Positions 25,568 through 34,703 of a DNA stretch of 64,000 nucleotides are shown piece by piece. Numbering within the stretch: position 1 is the first letter of the stretch; each line of letters starts with the position of its first letter. Source of the DNA: Marinomonas arctica (lineage in GTDB: Bacteria > Pseudomonadota > Gammaproteobacteria > Pseudomonadales > Marinomonadaceae); the NCBI RefSeq assembly GCF_003259225.1, contig NZ_QHJF01000025.1, positions 42,410 through 106,409 on the forward strand, written 5' to 3'. Made by a program: the position numbers and the translations under genes. The notes beneath the pieces were generated by a model. That model did not search any database. It worked only from the letters and a program-made list of their open reading frames with translations, and was not told the origin of the DNA.

Positions 25568-26380
25568 GTGTCCAGCAACGATACTGAATGGTTAGAGTTT
25601 GCGAAAAACCTTGCGATAAAAGCGGGTGATATGATTACGGAAGCGCGTACGAACTCAAGTTTCGTGCGTGATTATAAAATGGATCATGAGTTAGTGACTT
25701 CGACCGACATTGCGGTAGATCAGTTTATTTGCGGTCGTATTCGTGAACATTACCCTAAGCATTTTATTTTATCAGAAGAGTCATCTCCTCATATGGATCT
25801 TAGCACCATTGCTGACGATGTGCCTGTGTGGGTGATTGACCCCATTGATGGCACGGTGAATTTTGCTCATGGGCATCACCACGTCGCGGTTTCAATTGGT
25901 CTTTATGTCGGCAGGGAGCGTATTTTAGGGGTTGTGAATGCGCCATTTTTAGGCGAATGCTTCTGGGCGTTAAAAGGTTCGGGTGCCTTTTGCAATGGCA
26001 AGCCTTTGGCTGTTTCAGGTGCAAAACAATTAAGGAATGCGTTGGTCGCAACGGGATTTCCTTATCAAAAAACAGCGTTACTGCCGATTATAGATCGTGT
26101 GTCACGTATTCTGCATCATTGTCAGGATATTCGTCGCAATGGCTCAGCGGCTCTGGATTTGTGTTGGGTAGCGGCCGGACGTTTAGACGCTTATTTTGAA
26201 AGTGTGAAGCCTTGGGATATGGCAGCGGGTGTCTTGATAGCAGAAGAGGCTGGGGCCACTGTGGGGCATTATTTGTCAGCAACCTCGGCTTGGCCTGAAG
26301 TGGTTAATGGGGAAGGGTTGATCGTGTCGACGCCTGATTTGTTTAAAGAGCTTCTGGTCTTGATGCATTGTGAGAAATAG
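25568..26380 (+). CDS. Inositol monophosphatase family protein
   Basis: A 270-residue Mg-dependent, Li-sensitive type phosphatase. Metal ligands are visible in ILSEESS, VIDPIDGTVNFAHG and KPWDMAAG. The family hydrolyses inositol-1-phosphate and related sugar phosphates. The sequence is nearer to the eukaryote-like IMPase branch than to E. coli SuhB (for example, it has GHHHVAVSIGLYVG where SuhB has RLPHFAVSIAVRI), so a role in rRNA antitermination like that of SuhB should not be assumed. The start is GTG 25568, behind TAGGAG. It is probably co-transcribed with the esterase. Confidence 0.9.
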   Translation: MSSNDTEWLEFAKNLAIKAGDMITEARTNSSFVRDYKMDHELVTSTDIAVDQFICGRIREHYPKHFILSEESSPHMDLSTIADDVPVWVIDPIDGTVNFAHGHHHVAVSIGLYVGRERILGVVNAPFLGECFWALKGSGAFCNGKPLAVSGAKQLRNALVATGFPYQKTALLPIIDRVSRILHHCQDIRRNGSAALDLCWVAAGRLDAYFESVKPWDMAAGVLIAEEAGATVGHYLSATSAWPEVVNGEGLIVSTPDLFKELLVLMHCEK

Positions 26381-26539
26381 ACTGGGGCTTTGAGGGTTTT
26401 ATGCTTATTAATATGCTGCAAAAAAACAAGTTTACAATACGAGTCTATGTCTGAAGAGCGTGGATGATGAGTTGTATTAATCGCAACTCGGTATGCTTAA
26501 GTGTTTGTTTGATTACCATTTATTTTGATTGGATTGATT

Positions 26540-26998
26540 ATGTCTTTTACTGCTTTTTTGATTATGTTGCTGTGCTCATTGCTTGTTATCGTGGCTTCGC
26601 TTTGGTTTATTCGGCATCAGCTTAAATTAAATAAAATACGAGAAGAGAAGGTTCAAGCAGGAGAAGACCGCTTTCTTGAAGAGCGTCAGAAAAGGATTGA
26701 TAGCATCAGAGTGTTGTTGAGTGTGGCGGGGACTGATGAGGTTAATTGGATTGAAGCCAGTATTCGAATCAAAAATTTATTGGATCAGTTGAGTGAAGAT
26801 TTATCGGAACATGACGATATTTCCGCTTTTTATATTATGGCAGAAAAAACACAACACATTCCAACCCACGAGCAGTGGGGGAGTTTGCCAAAATCTGCGA
26901 AAATGAAATTTCGACGAGAAATGGATGGATATGAGGCAGAATACGCTGAGCATTTGCTGCGGGCGAAAACATCGCTAATGGCTCATGATTTCAAATAA
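26540..26998 (+). CDS. Membrane-anchored DUF2489-like protein
   Basis: A 152-residue protein with one N-terminal membrane helix (FLIMLLCSLLVIVASLWFI) and a helical cytosolic part with a charged coiled-coil start (KIREEKVQAGEDRFLEERQK) and a conserved-looking block WGSLPKSAKMKFRREMDGYE. It resembles the DUF2489 family; function unknown. ATG 26540, with GGATT upstream, is preferred over TTG 26525. It overlaps the next gene by one base (TAATG), so the two products may act together at the membrane. Confidence 0.7.
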   Translation: MSFTAFLIMLLCSLLVIVASLWFIRHQLKLNKIREEKVQAGEDRFLEERQKRIDSIRVLLSVAGTDEVNWIEASIRIKNLLDQLSEDLSEHDDISAFYIMAEKTQHIPTHEQWGSLPKSAKMKFRREMDGYEAEYAEHLLRAKTSLMAHDFK

Positions 26999-27369
26999 TG
27001 CTCATTCAGCTGCTGGTTTCTATTGTTTTCTTATTTTTGTTGCTGATTTTGTTGGTGTTGTTTTTTATTCGTCATCAATCGAAAGTACCTTATTATAGGT
27101 TAACGCAAGAGCAGTGCGTTACTTTGCTTAAAAGGGCGATACAGGGTGTTTTGCCTGAATATGAATGGCATGCCTTTCTTGGTATGACAGTGAGAGACGA
27201 TGATGCGCTGGATGAATTAAGAGAGCGGTGCTTGCTGATTGGTGAGTTTGGAATAAAAGGGACGCAATTAATAAATGGTCAGTTGTGTATTTCTTTTAAC
27301 AAAAAAGGGCTATCACAGCTGGAATTGTTACTTGATGAGTGGCAGCATAAATTACACTATTTAGTCTGA
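26998..27369 (+). CDS. Small membrane-anchored protein, unknown function
   Basis: A 123-residue protein with an N-terminal hydrophobic helix (LVSIVFLFLLLILLVLFFI) followed by a soluble ~90-residue domain (YRLTQEQCVTLLKRAIQGVL, FLGMTVRDDDALDELRERC). I do not recognise the family. Its topology mirrors that of the preceding gene, and the TAATG overlap implies translational coupling. A low-complexity hydrophobic start should not be read as homology. Confidence 0.65.
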   Translation: MLIQLLVSIVFLFLLLILLVLFFIRHQSKVPYYRLTQEQCVTLLKRAIQGVLPEYEWHAFLGMTVRDDDALDELRERCLLIGEFGIKGTQLINGQLCISFNKKGLSQLELLLDEWQHKLHYLV

Positions 27370-27438
27370 GGCCATTGGCACGGTTGTCGTGAAAAAGGTC
27401 TAAATTTTAAAAATGGAAGAGCATAGGGTTTAAACATT

Positions 27439-28269
27439 ATGAATGAGTTAGAGGCGTTGTTTGAACAGGGATCTGAGTGGATGCCTTGGTTAGTTGATAC
27501 AGTGATTAATTTATCGATTGGTCTCATTGTTTTTTTTGTGGGCAAATTGGTTGCCGCCAAAGTGTCTCATTGGTGTGAAAAGCGCTTGCTCAAAGCGTCT
27601 GTTGATCAAGCGGTGGCGGGCTTCGCATCGAGTATTTTATATGCCTTGATGTTTGCCGGTGTGGCGTTAATGGCGCTGGGGCAAATTGGCGTTGAAACGA
27701 CCTCTTTTATTGCCATTCTTGGTGCGGCCGGTTTGGCTGTGGGTTTGGCGTTGCAAGGTTCCTTGTCTAACTTTGCGTCGGGTGTGCTGATTATTTTATT
27801 ACGTCCGTTTCGCTCAGGTGACTTTATTGATGCTGGCGGTCAAATGGGCACAGTGAATCGTATAGAGTTATTTCATACCTATCTTAAAACACCAGATAAT
27901 CGCGTTATTATCATGCCAAATTCGTCGATCATGGACGGTTCAATTGTGAACTTTTCACGTGAAGCCACTCGTCGTCTCGACCTTGTAATTGGGATCAGTT
28001 ATGACGCAGATATCCGTTTGGCAAAACAGATTATGGAAGACATCGTGAGTGCTGACGAGCGTATCTTAAAAGAGCCTTCTTGTTTAATTGCTGTGTCTGA
28101 ATTGGCTGACAGTTCAGTCAACTTCTTCTTGCGACCTTGGGTGGCTTCTGGCGATTATTGGGCTGTGCGCGCCGATCTCTTAGAGAAAATTAAATACGCT
28201 TTTGATGAGCGTGGTGTCGGTATCCCATACCCTCAAATGGATGTTCACGTGCACAAGCAAGAATCTTAA
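27439..28269 (+). CDS. mscS: Small-conductance mechanosensitive channel (MscS)
   Basis: A 276-residue channel, close to E. coli MscS (286). Three membrane helices are visible; the pore-lining TM3 has the Gly/Ala pattern GAAGLAVGLALQGSLSNFAS. The beta domain (FIDAGGQMGTVNRIELFHTY, VIIMPNSSIMDGSIVNFSR) and the alpha/beta vestibule end in a short beta-barrel segment (GIPYPQMDVHVHK). It releases solutes on osmotic downshock, which fits a marine bacterium. It is monocistronic, followed by a strong terminator. Confidence 0.95.
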   Translation: MNELEALFEQGSEWMPWLVDTVINLSIGLIVFFVGKLVAAKVSHWCEKRLLKASVDQAVAGFASSILYALMFAGVALMALGQIGVETTSFIAILGAAGLAVGLALQGSLSNFASGVLIILLRPFRSGDFIDAGGQMGTVNRIELFHTYLKTPDNRVIIMPNSSIMDGSIVNFSREATRRLDLVIGISYDADIRLAKQIMEDIVSADERILKEPSCLIAVSELADSSVNFFLRPWVASGDYWAVRADLLEKIKYAFDERGVGIPYPQMDVHVHKQES

Positions 28270-28308
28270 GCTTATATCGTGTAATTTCTTAGCGCTATAA
28301 CGCTCGTA

Positions 28309-28346
28309 ATGCCGCCAAGTAACCGCTGGCGGCATTTTTGTTTTTA
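28309..28346 (+). terminator. Terminator after mscS
   Basis: ATGCCGCCA / TGGCGGCAT stem with a nine-base loop, followed by TTTTGTTTTT. Confidence 0.9.
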
Positions 28347-28380
28347 CTGTTATTTTTAATCTTTGAAAAGGTGGCTATTA

Positions 28381-28890
28381 ATGAGTCGATATCGTCCCCC
28401 TTCACCACCAAAATCTGCTTACATTACTCAAGAAGGCGCTCAGGCTCTGTTGGCAGAACTAAAATATTTGTGGAAAGAGAAGCGTCCTGCTGTGACTGAA
28501 ACCGTACGGGAGGCTGCTGCACAAGGTGATCGTTCAGAAAATGCCGAATATATTTATGGTAAAAAACAGCTTCGTGAAATTGACCGTCGCGTACGTTATT
28601 TAGAAAAGCGTTTAGACGTTTGTACGGTTGTTGATCGCTTTCCTAGCGATCAAGAGCGAGTGTTTTTTGGTGCTTGGGTGACACTGGAAGATGAAGCGGG
28701 AAACATGAAAGAGTACCGAATTGTTGGGCCAGATGAGCTGGATCATAATCCAAACTATATCAGTATTGATTCTCCGGTGGCCCGGGCTTTACTCAAAAAG
28801 CAAGAAGGGGATGAAGTGGTTATTCGCCTTGCCGGTGGAGAGAAAACCTATCTTATTGACTCGGTTGAGTATCGACAAGTAACAACATGA
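28381..28890 (+). CDS. greB: Transcription elongation factor GreB
   Basis: A 169-residue secondary-channel factor that makes RNA polymerase cleave backtracked RNA. The N-terminal coiled coil carries the acidic tip GDRSENAEY, then IYGKKQLREIDRRVRYLEKR; the C-terminal FKBP-like domain follows (FGAWVTLEDEAGN, ISIDSPVARALLKKQEGDEV). GreB rather than GreA is supported by the SRYRPPSPP N terminus. AAAAGGTGG upstream favours ATG 28381 over an upstream in-frame start at 28363. The stop overlaps the DUF72 start by four bases. Confidence 0.94.
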   Translation: MSRYRPPSPPKSAYITQEGAQALLAELKYLWKEKRPAVTETVREAAAQGDRSENAEYIYGKKQLREIDRRVRYLEKRLDVCTVVDRFPSDQERVFFGAWVTLEDEAGNMKEYRIVGPDELDHNPNYISIDSPVARALLKKQEGDEVVIRLAGGEKTYLIDSVEYRQVTT

Positions 28891-29750
28891 CTATTTATTA
28901 CGGCATGGCGCAATGGCAACATCCTGCTTGGGTGAATTGGCTTTATCCTGCTTCTTTAGCTGCAGGAGAGAGAATTAGTCGATATTCTCAAGTGTTTTCA
29001 ACGGTTGAAGTAGGCAGCACCTTTTACACTAAGGTTGATGATGCTCAGTTATTACGCTGGTATAACTCTGTTGGCGAGGGGTTTAAATTTAGCTTTAAAG
29101 CACCACAAACAGTGACGCATCGATTATTAGAGCGTCCGTGGCTTGATGTTCAACGTGATTGGTTGGCTTTTATGCTTTCTTTGCAGCCATTTCAAGCTAA
29201 GCTTGGGCCGACGATGCTGCAGTTTCCTGCACTATGTGATGAGCGGGCTTTAGACACTATTTTGGCTTTGTGTGATATGTGGACACTCTCCACACCTTTG
29301 TCTGTCGAAGTGCGAAACCTTGTCTATTTTGATAAGGCACAGACAGAATCGAGTTTTTTGGCTGAGTTGTCGGTACGTAATGTGAATCGAGTGGTGATGG
29401 ATTCAAGACCGGTTTTCTCCACAGAGGCTTATTGTGAAAGCCTAGTCGAGGCGCAAAAGAAAAAGCCGAGGGTGCCTTGCCATCCTGTAGCTACTGCCAA
29501 TCATCCCGTTGTACGTTTCATTGGTCATCCAGAGTTGCCTCGTAATGATGTTTGGTTGGATCAGTGGGCGGCTAAGCTGTCGCAGTGGTTGTCCGCTGGG
29601 TTAGTGCCCAGTGTTTTTGTTCATTCGTCTGATAACATTGCCGCGCCTACGTTGGCGGCTCGGTTGGATGAAAAGATACAAGTTCTAATGCCAGACTATC
29701 AGTCGCCGTTGCCGCTTCCGCAAAGTCAGGAGCAGGTCAGTCTTTGGTGA
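28887..29750 (+). CDS. DUF72 (YecE-like) family protein
   Basis: A 287-residue TIM-barrel-like protein. Family hallmarks are the opening YYGMAQWQHPAWVNWLYP, YSQVFSTVEVGSTFY, FKFSFKAPQTVTHR, and VEVRNLVYF with the conserved acidic residue. The biochemical function of DUF72 proteins is not established. It overlaps greB by an ATGA and so is translationally coupled to it. The final ~20 residues are Pro/Gln-rich. Confidence 0.85.
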   Translation: MTIYYGMAQWQHPAWVNWLYPASLAAGERISRYSQVFSTVEVGSTFYTKVDDAQLLRWYNSVGEGFKFSFKAPQTVTHRLLERPWLDVQRDWLAFMLSLQPFQAKLGPTMLQFPALCDERALDTILALCDMWTLSTPLSVEVRNLVYFDKAQTESSFLAELSVRNVNRVVMDSRPVFSTEAYCESLVEAQKKKPRVPCHPVATANHPVVRFIGHPELPRNDVWLDQWAAKLSQWLSAGLVPSVFVHSSDNIAAPTLAARLDEKIQVLMPDYQSPLPLPQSQEQVSLW

Positions 29751-29798
29751 TCCAAGGCTGCGAGCTGTCAGCTTGTTAGTGTCATTGAAGGAGAGCAA

Positions 29799-30107
29799 AT
29801 GTATTCATTGGTTTTTTATGTTCCAGAAACCCACCTAGAGCAAGTTAAGCAGGCGGTATTCTTGGCGGGTGCTGGAGCAATGGGGGATTATGATTCTTGT
29901 TGTTGGCAAGTCAAAGGGCAAGGGCAATTTCGTCCGATAGATGGCGCGTCTCCTTTTCTGGGTAAGGTCGGAGAGCTTGAGTATGTTGATGAGTATCGGG
30001 TTGAAATGGTGTTGGCAGACGGAGTGAAGTCGGAAGTCATATCGGCTTTGTTGTCAGCGCACCCCTATGAAGAGGTGGCTTATCACCTTATTCCGATACT
30101 GTATTAA
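29799..30107 (+). CDS. YqfO/NIF3 regulatory-domain-like protein
   Basis: A 102-residue protein matching the standalone version of the CutA/PII-like insert domain found inside Nif3 family proteins: MYSLVFYVPETHLEQVKQAV, GDYDSCCWQVKGQGQFRP, and the closing LLSAHPYEEVAYHLIPI. The domain may bind a small molecule or metal; its role is unknown. AAGGAGAG upstream gives a clear start. Its last 20 bases overlap the 3' end of the convergent Nudix gene. Confidence 0.85.
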   Translation: MYSLVFYVPETHLEQVKQAVFLAGAGAMGDYDSCCWQVKGQGQFRPIDGASPFLGKVGELEYVDEYRVEMVLADGVKSEVISALLSAHPYEEVAYHLIPILY

Positions 30108-30633
30108 AGTGAATAGTGTCTTCATGGAAGCCGTATTGGCCTTTTTTGTGGTCTTCGATGAAAAATTCGAGCGTTTTGCTGACGCTACTAAAGGCCAATT
30201 CATCCCATGGAATGTCTGTTAAGTCAAAAAGTGCGACTTCTGAACTTTCTTCGGTGGCATGAAAATCATCTTTTTCCAATTCAGCCAGATAAAATAGATG
30301 AATTTGGTTAATCCTTGGGATGCTGATCATGCTGAAGGCTTGTTTGCAGATTGCCGAAGAACCGCTTTCTTCTAGTGTTTCACGCAGAGCACCTTCGCGG
30401 GTGGTTTCTTGGTTTTCCATAAATCCGGCAGGTAAGGTCCAGAAGCCAAGGCGCGGTTCTATATTGCGTCGACACAATAGGACTTTGCCGTCAAAGATGG
30501 GTATTGTTCCTGTTATTAGCCTAGGATTGTCATAATCGATATGCTCGCAATTTGGGCACACCGCTCTGATGCGATTATCACCAGATGGAATGGTCATGTT
30601 AACGGAATGACCACATTGCGGGCAGTATCTCAT
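30088..30633 (-). CDS. Zinc-ribbon Nudix hydrolase
   Basis: A 181-residue Nudix protein. An N-terminal zinc ribbon is formed by CPQCGH and CPNCEH (residues 4-30). The Nudix box GX5EX7REUXEEXGU reads GFMENQETTREGAL then RETLEESGS. LLCRRNIEPRLGFWTLPAGFM is typical of ADP-ribose or NADH pyrophosphatase-like members. The substrate is unknown. Its 3' end overlaps the convergent YqfO-like gene by 20 bp. It lies 10 bp downstream of the CNNM gene's stop codon side on the complementary map, so the two minus-strand genes are close but transcribed Nudix-last. Confidence 0.85.
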   Translation of the reverse strand: MRYCPQCGHSVNMTIPSGDNRIRAVCPNCEHIDYDNPRLITGTIPIFDGKVLLCRRNIEPRLGFWTLPAGFMENQETTREGALRETLEESGSSAICKQAFSMISIPRINQIHLFYLAELEKDDFHATEESSEVALFDLTDIPWDELAFSSVSKTLEFFIEDHKKGQYGFHEDTIHFNTVSE

Positions 30634-30643
30634 GAGTTTTTCC

Positions 30644-31900
30644 TTAACGCTTTAATTGGAGTTTTGCGTATTTGACGACTTTGTCTTCAATTTCCTGGAT
30701 TTCAATCATGTAATGTCCGACCCATAGGCTAATAGGGTGCTCAGGGATAAATTCCAGCGTCTCAATGATAAGGCCATTTAATGTTTTTGGCCCATCAGTT
30801 GGTAAGTGCCAATTAAGCGTTTTATTGATTTCTCGAATATGGGTTGAACCTTCTATTCTAAAAGACCCATCATCGAGAGTTTGTATTTCTTCTTCCTCGT
30901 CTTGCATTGGTGGGGTGAATTCACCAACGATTTCCTCCAACACGTCTTCTAAGGCAGCGATACCTTGCACGTCTCCATACTCATCTACCACGATGCCCAT
31001 TTGCTGGTGGTCTTTTTGGAAGTTAAGTAGCACCGTGTTTAATGATGTGCTTTCTGGGATAAAATAAGGTTCAACCGTTGCTTTCAACAAAGCGGCTTTA
31101 GACGGCGTTGGGTCGCGTAAAAACATGGCTGCATGTCGTGCGTGCAGGATACCGATTATTTTATTGATTTCGCCATTGTAGACAGGCATGCGCGTGTGTC
31201 TGCTTTGACAAATTTGTTCAATGATTTCTTCTATCGAGTCTTCAAGGTCAATGCCGATAACTTCGTTTTTAGGAATCATGATGTCTTCAACAGAGACTTT
31301 TTCCAAATCTAAAATAGACAACAGCATTTCTTGGTGCGCGGCCGGTATTAGGCCGCTTGCCTCGTTCACGACTGTCCTTAATTCCTCAGAATCTAAAGTG
31401 TCATGATTAGACTGAGAAGCATGGACACCAATTAGACGTAGTAAACCATTTGATAGGAAGTTTACTAGCAATACCAATGGATATAATACTTTTAGAATGA
31501 TGGCTAATACCCATGATGCTGGGAAAGCGATTTTTTCTGGGTGTATGGCGGCCAGTGTTTTGGGTGTGACCTCAGCAAAAATCAGAATCACCATGGTGAG
31601 TGCTCCGGTTGCTATGGCAACACCAGCATCACCCCAAAGACGAACGGCGATAATTGTGGCAATGGCAGAAGATAGGATGTTTACAAAATTGTTACCAATT
31701 AATATAACACCAATGAGTCTGTCGGGGCGCTCTAGTAAAGTGCTTACTTTCATCGCGGAACGGTTCTTGCTCTTCACTAGATGTTTTAGTCGATATTTGT
31801 TTAACGACAACATCCCAGTTTCGGAACTCGAAAAAAAAGCGGACAGTATGATTAGACAAAAAAGTATTCCACCAAGAACACTTAAGGGGATATCGTTCAA
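30644..31900 (-). CDS. CNNM/CorC-type membrane protein (DUF21-CBS-CorC domains)
   Basis: A 418-residue inner-membrane protein of the YfjD/CorB group. The DUF21 membrane domain spans residues ~5-170 (SAFFSSSETGMLSLNKYRL, LIGNNFVNILSSAIATI, FAEVTPKTLA), followed by two CBS domains (VSVEDIMIPKNEVIGID, MGIVVDEYGDVQGIAALEDV) and a C-terminal CorC/HlyC domain (DDGSFRIEGSTHIREIN). The family is linked to Mg or Co efflux and sometimes called hemolysins. The start appears to be TTG at 31900, needed to include the first membrane helix. It lies downstream of ypjD with ffh divergent, the same neighbourhood as in E. coli. Confidence 0.9.
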   Translation of the reverse strand: MNDIPLSVLGGILFCLIILSAFFSSSETGMLSLNKYRLKHLVKSKNRSAMKVSTLLERPDRLIGVILIGNNFVNILSSAIATIIAVRLWGDAGVAIATGALTMVILIFAEVTPKTLAAIHPEKIAFPASWVLAIILKVLYPLVLLVNFLSNGLLRLIGVHASQSNHDTLDSEELRTVVNEASGLIPAAHQEMLLSILDLEKVSVEDIMIPKNEVIGIDLEDSIEEIIEQICQSRHTRMPVYNGEINKIIGILHARHAAMFLRDPTPSKAALLKATVEPYFIPESTSLNTVLLNFQKDHQQMGIVVDEYGDVQGIAALEDVLEEIVGEFTPPMQDEEEEIQTLDDGSFRIEGSTHIREINKTLNWHLPTDGPKTLNGLIIETLEFIPEHPISLWVGHYMIEIQEIEDKVVKYAKLQLKR

Positions 31901-31982
31901 AAAGGGATCGCCTCAGTTATGTAGATAATAGGATTATTCGTATTTAGGATCTTAGTGTCAAATGACTTTGTGTCTTTGTTTA

Positions 31983-32750
31983 TCATGACAATAAAATTTG
32001 CAGCACTATTTGGCTGCCAAAATAGCCGAGCATCAATAGAAAAAAGCCACTCAACGTTAGCTTGACAGCTAATTGACCGCGCCAGCCAGCGATGTATCTT
32101 CCTAATAATAGCCCTGCAAACACAAACCAAGAAGCGATAGTAAAAAATGTTTTGTGAACAAGGTGTTGGGCAAACATGTCTTCAATAAAATAAAAACCGG
32201 TTGCTATTGTGATAGTCAATAAAATGAAAGCAGCCCAAATGAATTCAAACATTAAGCGTTCTAGTACTTGCAGTGGTGGTACTCTGAGTAGTTGCTTTAA
32301 TTTGTGATGCTTCAATTGATATTCTTGCATGGCAAGTAAAATGCCGACACCGCAAGCGGTCGTAAATAAGCTGTAAGCCACAGATGCGATCAGAATGTGA
32401 GCGCTTGTCCCCCAGGAGTTACTGTGTAAGGGGGTTAGGCTCCAGGGTTCGATGGCATTTAGTGCAATAATGATCGAACCGAGGGGGAAGGCCGCGCCAA
32501 GCAGCAAAGACAAATCTTTGTCACGATTACTAAACCAAAGTAAGCTATTTCCGATTAATGCAATCAGTAGTCCAATGGTCAAGAAGGTAAAGCCATCTCT
32601 ACTCAGCAATAATTGTGTGAGTGAGAGGGCGTGCATTGCGATGGCAATCGCCCCAATATATTGAGTGGCACGGTTTCTTGGACGTAGGTAATACGCTGTG
32701 CCAGCAATTAAACAAGCGATACAAGCAAGCCAAAGCGATAATTGAGTCAT
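31983..32750 (-). CDS. ypjD: Inner-membrane protein YpjD, cytochrome c assembly (CcsA-like) domain
   Basis: A 255-residue protein with about eight membrane helices in the CcmC/CcsA-like fold. The core WGTSAHILIASVAYSLF and the later HLVHKTFFTIASWFVFAGLL carry the histidines typical of haem-handling relatives. YpjD (CorE) has also been tied to metal tolerance together with the neighbouring CNNM protein (YfjD/CorB) in enterobacteria. Direct function is uncertain. It is divergent from ffh, as in many gammaproteobacteria. Confidence 0.87.
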   Translation of the reverse strand: MTQLSLWLACIACLIAGTAYYLRPRNRATQYIGAIAIAMHALSLTQLLLSRDGFTFLTIGLLIALIGNSLLWFSNRDKDLSLLLGAAFPLGSIIIALNAIEPWSLTPLHSNSWGTSAHILIASVAYSLFTTACGVGILLAMQEYQLKHHKLKQLLRVPPLQVLERLMFEFIWAAFILLTITIATGFYFIEDMFAQHLVHKTFFTIASWFVFAGLLLGRYIAGWRGQLAVKLTLSGFFLLMLGYFGSQIVLQILLS

Positions 32751-32880
32751 GAAACTAAAGGTTCCGCAGGGTAAAGGTATAGGGTGATAATCATTTATCC
32801 GTTATAATAGAGACAATTTCACCTTGGATAAACTGAAACCGTAGGTTTTTTCCATTCAGAGCCAAAATTTGAGGGCAAAT

Positions 32881-34257
32881 ATGTTCGACAATTTATCGAA
32901 TCGCTTAACTTCCTCGCTTGATCGTATTCGAGGTCGAGCAAAATTAACCGAAGACAACATACAAGAAGTGTTGCGCGAAGTGCGCATGGCGCTACTTGAA
33001 GCGGATGTTGCGCTGCCAGTTGTTAAAGATTTTATTGCAGCTGTTAAGGCGCGCGCGATAGGGACGGAAGTCTCAAAAAGCTTGAGCCCTGGGCAAGTCT
33101 TCCTAAAAATCGTTAAGCAGGAACTTGAGAGCGTCATGGGGCAAGCCAATGATGGTCTTAACCTTCGTGTGGCGCGCCCCGCTATTATTTTGCTAGCGGG
33201 TTTGCAAGGGGCGGGTAAAACCACGTCCGCGGCAAAGTTAGCAAAATACTTAAAAGAGCGTGAGAAAAAATCGGTTTCGGTAGTGAGTGCGGATATTTAT
33301 CGTCCAGCCGCTATTAAGCAGCTCGAAACACTGGCTGGTGAAGTGGGTGTTGATTTCATTCCAAGTGACTTATCGCAGAAACCGATTGATATCGTTAATA
33401 ATGCGATCGATTATGCCAAAAAAGCCCATAAAGATGTTTTGATCATCGATACCGCGGGGCGTCTCGCGATAGATGATGAGATGATGGCGGAAATTAAGGC
33501 CTTGCATGCGGCTGTAAATCCCATAGAAACCTTGTTCGTCGTCGATGCGATGACAGGTCAAGATGCGGCGAACACAGCAAAGGCATTTGGTGATGTGTTA
33601 CCGCTAACTGGGGTGATATTAACTAAGACCGACGGTGACGCGCGTGGTGGTGCGGCTTTATCGGTTCGTCACATTACAGGTAAACCGATTAAGTTTTTGG
33701 GTGTAGGTGAAAAAACCGATGCTCTAGAACCTTTCCACCCTGATCGTTTGGCCTCTCGTATTCTTGGTATGGGGGATATGCTTTCTTTAATAGAGGAAGC
33801 AGAGCAAAAGATTGATAAAGACAAAGCTGAGAAGCTTGCCGGCAAGCTGAAAAAAGGCAAAGGCTTTGATCTGGAAGATTTCAAAGAGCAGCTTCAGCAG
33901 ATGAAAAACATGGGTGGCATGAGTTCCATGCTGGATAAACTGCCGGGTATGGGGCAGTTAGGAAACATCCAAGATAAGGTCAATGACAAGATGTTCGTTC
34001 AAATGGAGGCGCTTATTAACTCTATGACGCCCGCTGAACGACGTAACCCAGATGTCATTAATGGTTCTCGTAAAAAGCGCATTTCTACGGGAGCAGGATT
34101 GCAAATACAAGACCTGAATCGTTTGTTGAAGCAGCATAAGCAGATGCAAAAGATGATGAAAAAGTTTAGCGCCAAGGGCGGTATGCAAAAAATGATGCGC
34201 GGATTAGGTGGAATGATGCCTGGCGGCTTCCCGGGTGGCGGTGGTTTTCCGAAATAA
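32881..34257 (+). CDS. ffh: Signal recognition particle protein Ffh
   Basis: A 458-residue SRP54 GTPase (E. coli 453). N domain residues 1-90; G domain with P loop GLQGAGKTTSAAKLA, DTAGR, and TKTDGDARGGAALS; C-terminal methionine-rich M domain that holds 4.5S RNA and signal sequences (MKNMGGMSSMLDKLPGMGQL, HKQMQKMMKKF), ending in a Gly-rich tail. It targets inner-membrane proteins to FtsY and SecYEG. GAGGGC upstream favours ATG 32881 over GTG-like upstream starts. It is followed by a terminator before rpsP. Confidence 0.98.
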   Translation: MFDNLSNRLTSSLDRIRGRAKLTEDNIQEVLREVRMALLEADVALPVVKDFIAAVKARAIGTEVSKSLSPGQVFLKIVKQELESVMGQANDGLNLRVARPAIILLAGLQGAGKTTSAAKLAKYLKEREKKSVSVVSADIYRPAAIKQLETLAGEVGVDFIPSDLSQKPIDIVNNAIDYAKKAHKDVLIIDTAGRLAIDDEMMAEIKALHAAVNPIETLFVVDAMTGQDAANTAKAFGDVLPLTGVILTKTDGDARGGAALSVRHITGKPIKFLGVGEKTDALEPFHPDRLASRILGMGDMLSLIEEAEQKIDKDKAEKLAGKLKKGKGFDLEDFKEQLQQMKNMGGMSSMLDKLPGMGQLGNIQDKVNDKMFVQMEALINSMTPAERRNPDVINGSRKKRISTGAGLQIQDLNRLLKQHKQMQKMMKKFSAKGGMQKMMRGLGGMMPGGFPGGGGFPK

Positions 34258-34316
34258 TCAACGTTATTTCGTTGTTTTTATTGGAGGTTGTTAAAAAACT
34301 TTCAATTAAAGTGTTG

Positions 34317-34343
34317 GGGCGAGTAAATCGCCCTTTTGTTTTT
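34317..34343 (+). terminator. Terminator after ffh
   Basis: GGGCGA / TCGCCC stem with a five-base loop and TTTTGTTTTT. Confidence 0.85.
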
Positions 34344-34439
34344 CTAGTTTATCGACTAGAATATGCCGCCTTCTTGTAGTATGAGTCAAAAATTCGACTC
34401 GGCAAGGGGTGTTTCGTTAAGCAATAAGGAACCAATCAT

Positions 34440-34688
34440 ATGGTAACTATTCGTCTTTCTCGTGGTGGCTCTAAAAAGCGCCCATTCTATCATTTGAACG
34501 TGGCTGATAGCCGTCGTGCTCGTGATGGTCGTTATATCGAGCGTTTGGGTTTCTTTAACCCTGTTGCTCGTGGTCAAGAAGAACGTTTACGTGTTGATCT
34601 AGAGCGCGTAAATCATTGGGTTAGCCAAGGCGCTCAACTTTCTGATCGTGCAGCTCAGCTTGTTAAAGAAGCTGGTAAAAACGCTTAA
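34440..34688 (+). CDS. rpsP: 30S ribosomal protein S16
   Basis: An 82-residue protein with the family opening [20 protein letters not shown] and [22 protein letters not shown]. coli S16 has the same length. It is the first gene of the conserved rpsP-rimM-trmD-rplS operon. AATAAGGAA provides the ribosome site. Its promoter probably lies in the ~95 bp after the ffh terminator. Confidence 0.98.
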   Translation: MVTIRLSRGGSKKRPFYHLNVADSRRARDGRYIERLGFFNPVARGQEERLRVDLERVNHWVSQGAQLSDRAAQLVKEAGKNA

Positions 34689-34703
34689 TACTGAGGTAGT
34701 GCT

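Noticed and set aside
31497..31928. A 143-residue frame antisense to the CNNM gene
   Set aside because: It is a shadow of the membrane-protein gene on the opposite strand, with no independent start signal.
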